Assembly: GCF_001953745.1 (NCBI RefSeq)
Contig: NZ_LWLN01000001.1
Location: 1,612,001-1,676,000 of the forward strand
Direction: 5' to 3'
DNA length: 64,000 nucleotides
Source of the DNA: Natrinema saccharevitans
Lineage (GTDB): Archaea; Halobacteriota; Halobacteria; Halobacteriales; Natrialbaceae
Shown here: one piece after another, positions 63,721 through 64,000 of the stretch
How positions within the stretch are numbered: the stretch's first letter is position 1
Layout of the letters: every line of letters starts with the position of its first letter
Notes under the pieces: generated by a model
What the model saw: the letters and a program-made list of their open reading frames with translations, nothing else
Told to the model about the DNA's origin: nothing
Database searches by the model: none
Position numbers and translations under genes: made by a program

Positions 63721-64000
63721 GTGAACCGCCGTACGGCACTTCGAACTGCCGGGGTAGCCGCCGTCGCCGGACTGTCCGGCTGTCTCGATGCCCTGCGGGA
63801 ACACTATCAGGGCAGTTTCCAGGGGCTGATCCCGATCGAGATCAAAAGCGAGGCCGAACGCCACTACGACGTCGTCCTCGAGGCCTACGAGTCCGGCACC
63901 GACCGGCAGACCTACGACGAGAGCTACACCGTCACGCCCGACCAGCGGGTGTCGGCGCCGCATCTCGACGCGGTCGAGCAGAGCTTTCGAGTGACCAAGT
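63721..64000 (+). CDS. Lipoprotein, 5' part only
   Basis: The gene starts at GTG 63721 and is cut off by the window end after about 93 codons. It has a twin-arginine start (MNRRTALRTAG), a hydrophobic stretch and the lipobox GLSGC. The mature part begins IEIKSEAERHYDVVLEAYES and looks like a beta-sandwich surface lipoprotein of the kind seen at 35476. The function is unknown. Confidence 0.7.
   Translation, partial: MNRRTALRTAGVAAVAGLSGCLDALREHYQGSFQGLIPIEIKSEAERHYDVVLEAYESGTDRQTYDESYTVTPDQRVSAPHLDAVEQSFRVTK

Overview
The window is about 64 kb of a high-GC halophilic archaeon (class Halobacteria). The evidence is acidic proteins throughout, TFB, NOP5 and fibrillarin genes, intron-containing tRNA-Met and tRNA-Trp, HalOD1 and Bat-type regulators, twin-arginine lipoproteins and leaderless genes with TATA boxes. 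Heavy use of CTCGAG-type codons suggests Natrialbaceae such as Natrinema or Haloterrigena; that is an inference.

Layout. 1-4,629: end of a type I-B CRISPR-Cas operon (cas5 tail, cas3, cas4, cas1, cas2), tightly coupled by 1-4 nt overlaps or a 2-nt gap. 4,630-13,424: a short leader and one very long array, by hand count 130 intact 30-nt repeats plus two degenerate ones, about 131 spacers. Repeats 83-126 form one contiguous block ending in A instead of C. 13,425-14,281: decayed DNA with the C-terminus of a tyrosine integrase. 14,282-30,551: ordinary chromosome with NOP5 and fibrillarin, acyl-CoA synthetase, glutamate-cysteine ligase, an M24-fold protein, heme A synthase, uracil-DNA glycosylase, aldehyde dehydrogenase, HtrA, a broken multicopper oxidase, and TFB.

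30,654-37,134: a second accessory region beginning at the intron-containing tRNA-Met. It holds an AT-rich block with a secreted protein, a gene split by a complete insertion sequence and a lipoprotein, followed by an insertion sequence remnant, lipoproteins and several decayed copies of small genes. 37,380-46,474: cell-surface glycan functions (two GT4 glycosyltransferases, two sulfatase-fold enzymes, a flippase-like protein, an arylsulfotransferase-like protein) with two DUF457 proteins and a DedA protein. 46,604-56,825: stress and signalling genes, an orphan N4-cytosine methyltransferase and small membrane proteins. 56,978-59,450: small zinc-finger and winged-helix genes, a nonsense-interrupted gene, and tRNA-Trp with a long intron. 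59,503-64,000: a DUF5794 protein, IMP dehydrogenase, a cytidylate-kinase-like protein, a cupin and the start of a lipoprotein gene.

Connections. Cas1-Cas2-Cas4 add spacers and Cas3 destroys targets marked by the Cascade complex, whose other genes lie upstream of the window. NOP5 and fibrillarin are the protein core of box C/D RNPs, and the tRNA-Trp intron here carries C/D-like boxes. Three tracts (array flank, downstream of tRNA-Met, downstream of tRNA-Trp) carry the debris of integrated elements. No complete undescribed system could be proved. The strongest unusual signals are the repeat-variant block in the array, twin 8-3-8 hairpins inside the fibrillarin gene, the insertion-split gene in the AT-rich block, and an in-frame amber codon in a small gene.
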